DNA from: Chelativorans sp. J32
Lineage (GTDB): Bacteria > Pseudomonadota > Alphaproteobacteria > Rhizobiales > Rhizobiaceae
DNA length: 64,000 bases
NCBI RefSeq assembly: GCF_000518985.1
Contig: NZ_JAEQ01000001.1
Span: 1-64,000 of the forward strand
Reading direction: 5' to 3'
The stretch's first letter is position 1, and each line of letters opens with the position of its first letter. The position numbers were made by a program, and so were the translations under genes. Below the pieces are notes generated by a model. The model did no database searches. It was given only the letters and a program-made list of their open reading frames with translations, and was not told the origin of the DNA. Shown piece after piece: positions 63,986 through 64,000 of this stretch.

Positions 63986-64000
63986 TCTCCTGAGCATTTT

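Noticed and set aside
1-64000. tRNA or rRNA genes
   Set aside because: No cloverleaf-type GGTTCGAATCC arm with matching acceptor stem or rRNA-like stretch was noticed on either strand by eye; a dedicated search would be needed to exclude them fully.

Overview
The window reads as the chromosome of an alphaproteobacterium of the order Hyphomicrobiales (Rhizobiales), most like the Mesorhizobium/Chelativorans group. The main evidence is the gene order trxA-addA-addB-murU-tsaE/amgK-divL-ahcY-HPr-manX-hprK-chvG-chvI, which is typical of that order, a short HPr kinase of the alphaproteobacterial type, and two copies of a RIME-like intergenic repeat. A species cannot be named from sequence alone.

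Left part (1-25,430) is accessory DNA. It starts with the end of a probable IS21-type element, a GST remnant, a TetR/SDR pair, a junk-rich stretch with remnants of a heptad-repeat coiled-coil gene, a DUF6634-like gene and a truncated IS3 element. A large serine recombinase (4663-6318) follows. The 101 bp holding its start and an att-like core (6265-6365) recur as a direct repeat at 25,348-25,443, where the core runs straight into a 5'-truncated comM. The simplest reading is two islands stacked in tandem at one comM attachment site. Island 1 carries the complete recombinase. Island 2 (about 6.37-25.43 kb) keeps only 18 codons of its own recombinase, cut off by an IS3 copy. Its cargo is two sugar-acid catabolic modules. 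The first is an AT-richer tctCBA transporter with a D-2-hydroxyacid dehydrogenase, a GntR regulator and a GalD-like dehydratase (7.1-13.0 kb). The second is GC-rich, with a GntR regulator, a peptide/opine-type ABC transporter whose binding protein has an in-frame TAG, an L-arabinonate-dehydratase-like IlvD/Edd enzyme, an RraA-type aldolase and an enolase-superfamily enzyme (14.2-24.4 kb). Nested IS3 pieces and gene scraps separate them.

Right part (25.4-64 kb) is core chromosome. On the minus strand, divL-tsaE/amgK-murU-addB-addA is one tightly packed block, followed by trxA. ahcY, HPr-manX, hprK, chvG and chvI form the nitrogen/carbon PTS and acid-sensing block. Then come a ribokinase-like gene, an Ada-type methyltransferase, a DUF2244 gene, nth, a zinc-ribbon/NUDIX/small-ORF chain, a glutamate/leucine dehydrogenase, a DUF488 gene, 5-formyl-THF cyclo-ligase, a LysR regulator, a cystathionine gamma-synthase-like enzyme, a truncated haemoglobin, metH and terC.

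The most unusual part is 55.3-58.5 kb. Two Rnk/GreA-C-like genes, each preceded by a related short reading frame and a strong hairpin, are followed by a second-copy ribosomal protein S11 and a diverged second-copy RNA polymerase alpha subunit. These lie outside the ribosomal-protein operon: no rpsM or rplQ is beside them. This looks like an accessory transcription/translation module whose alpha keeps every DNA-contacting C-terminal residue but has lost a conserved N-terminal loop sequence.
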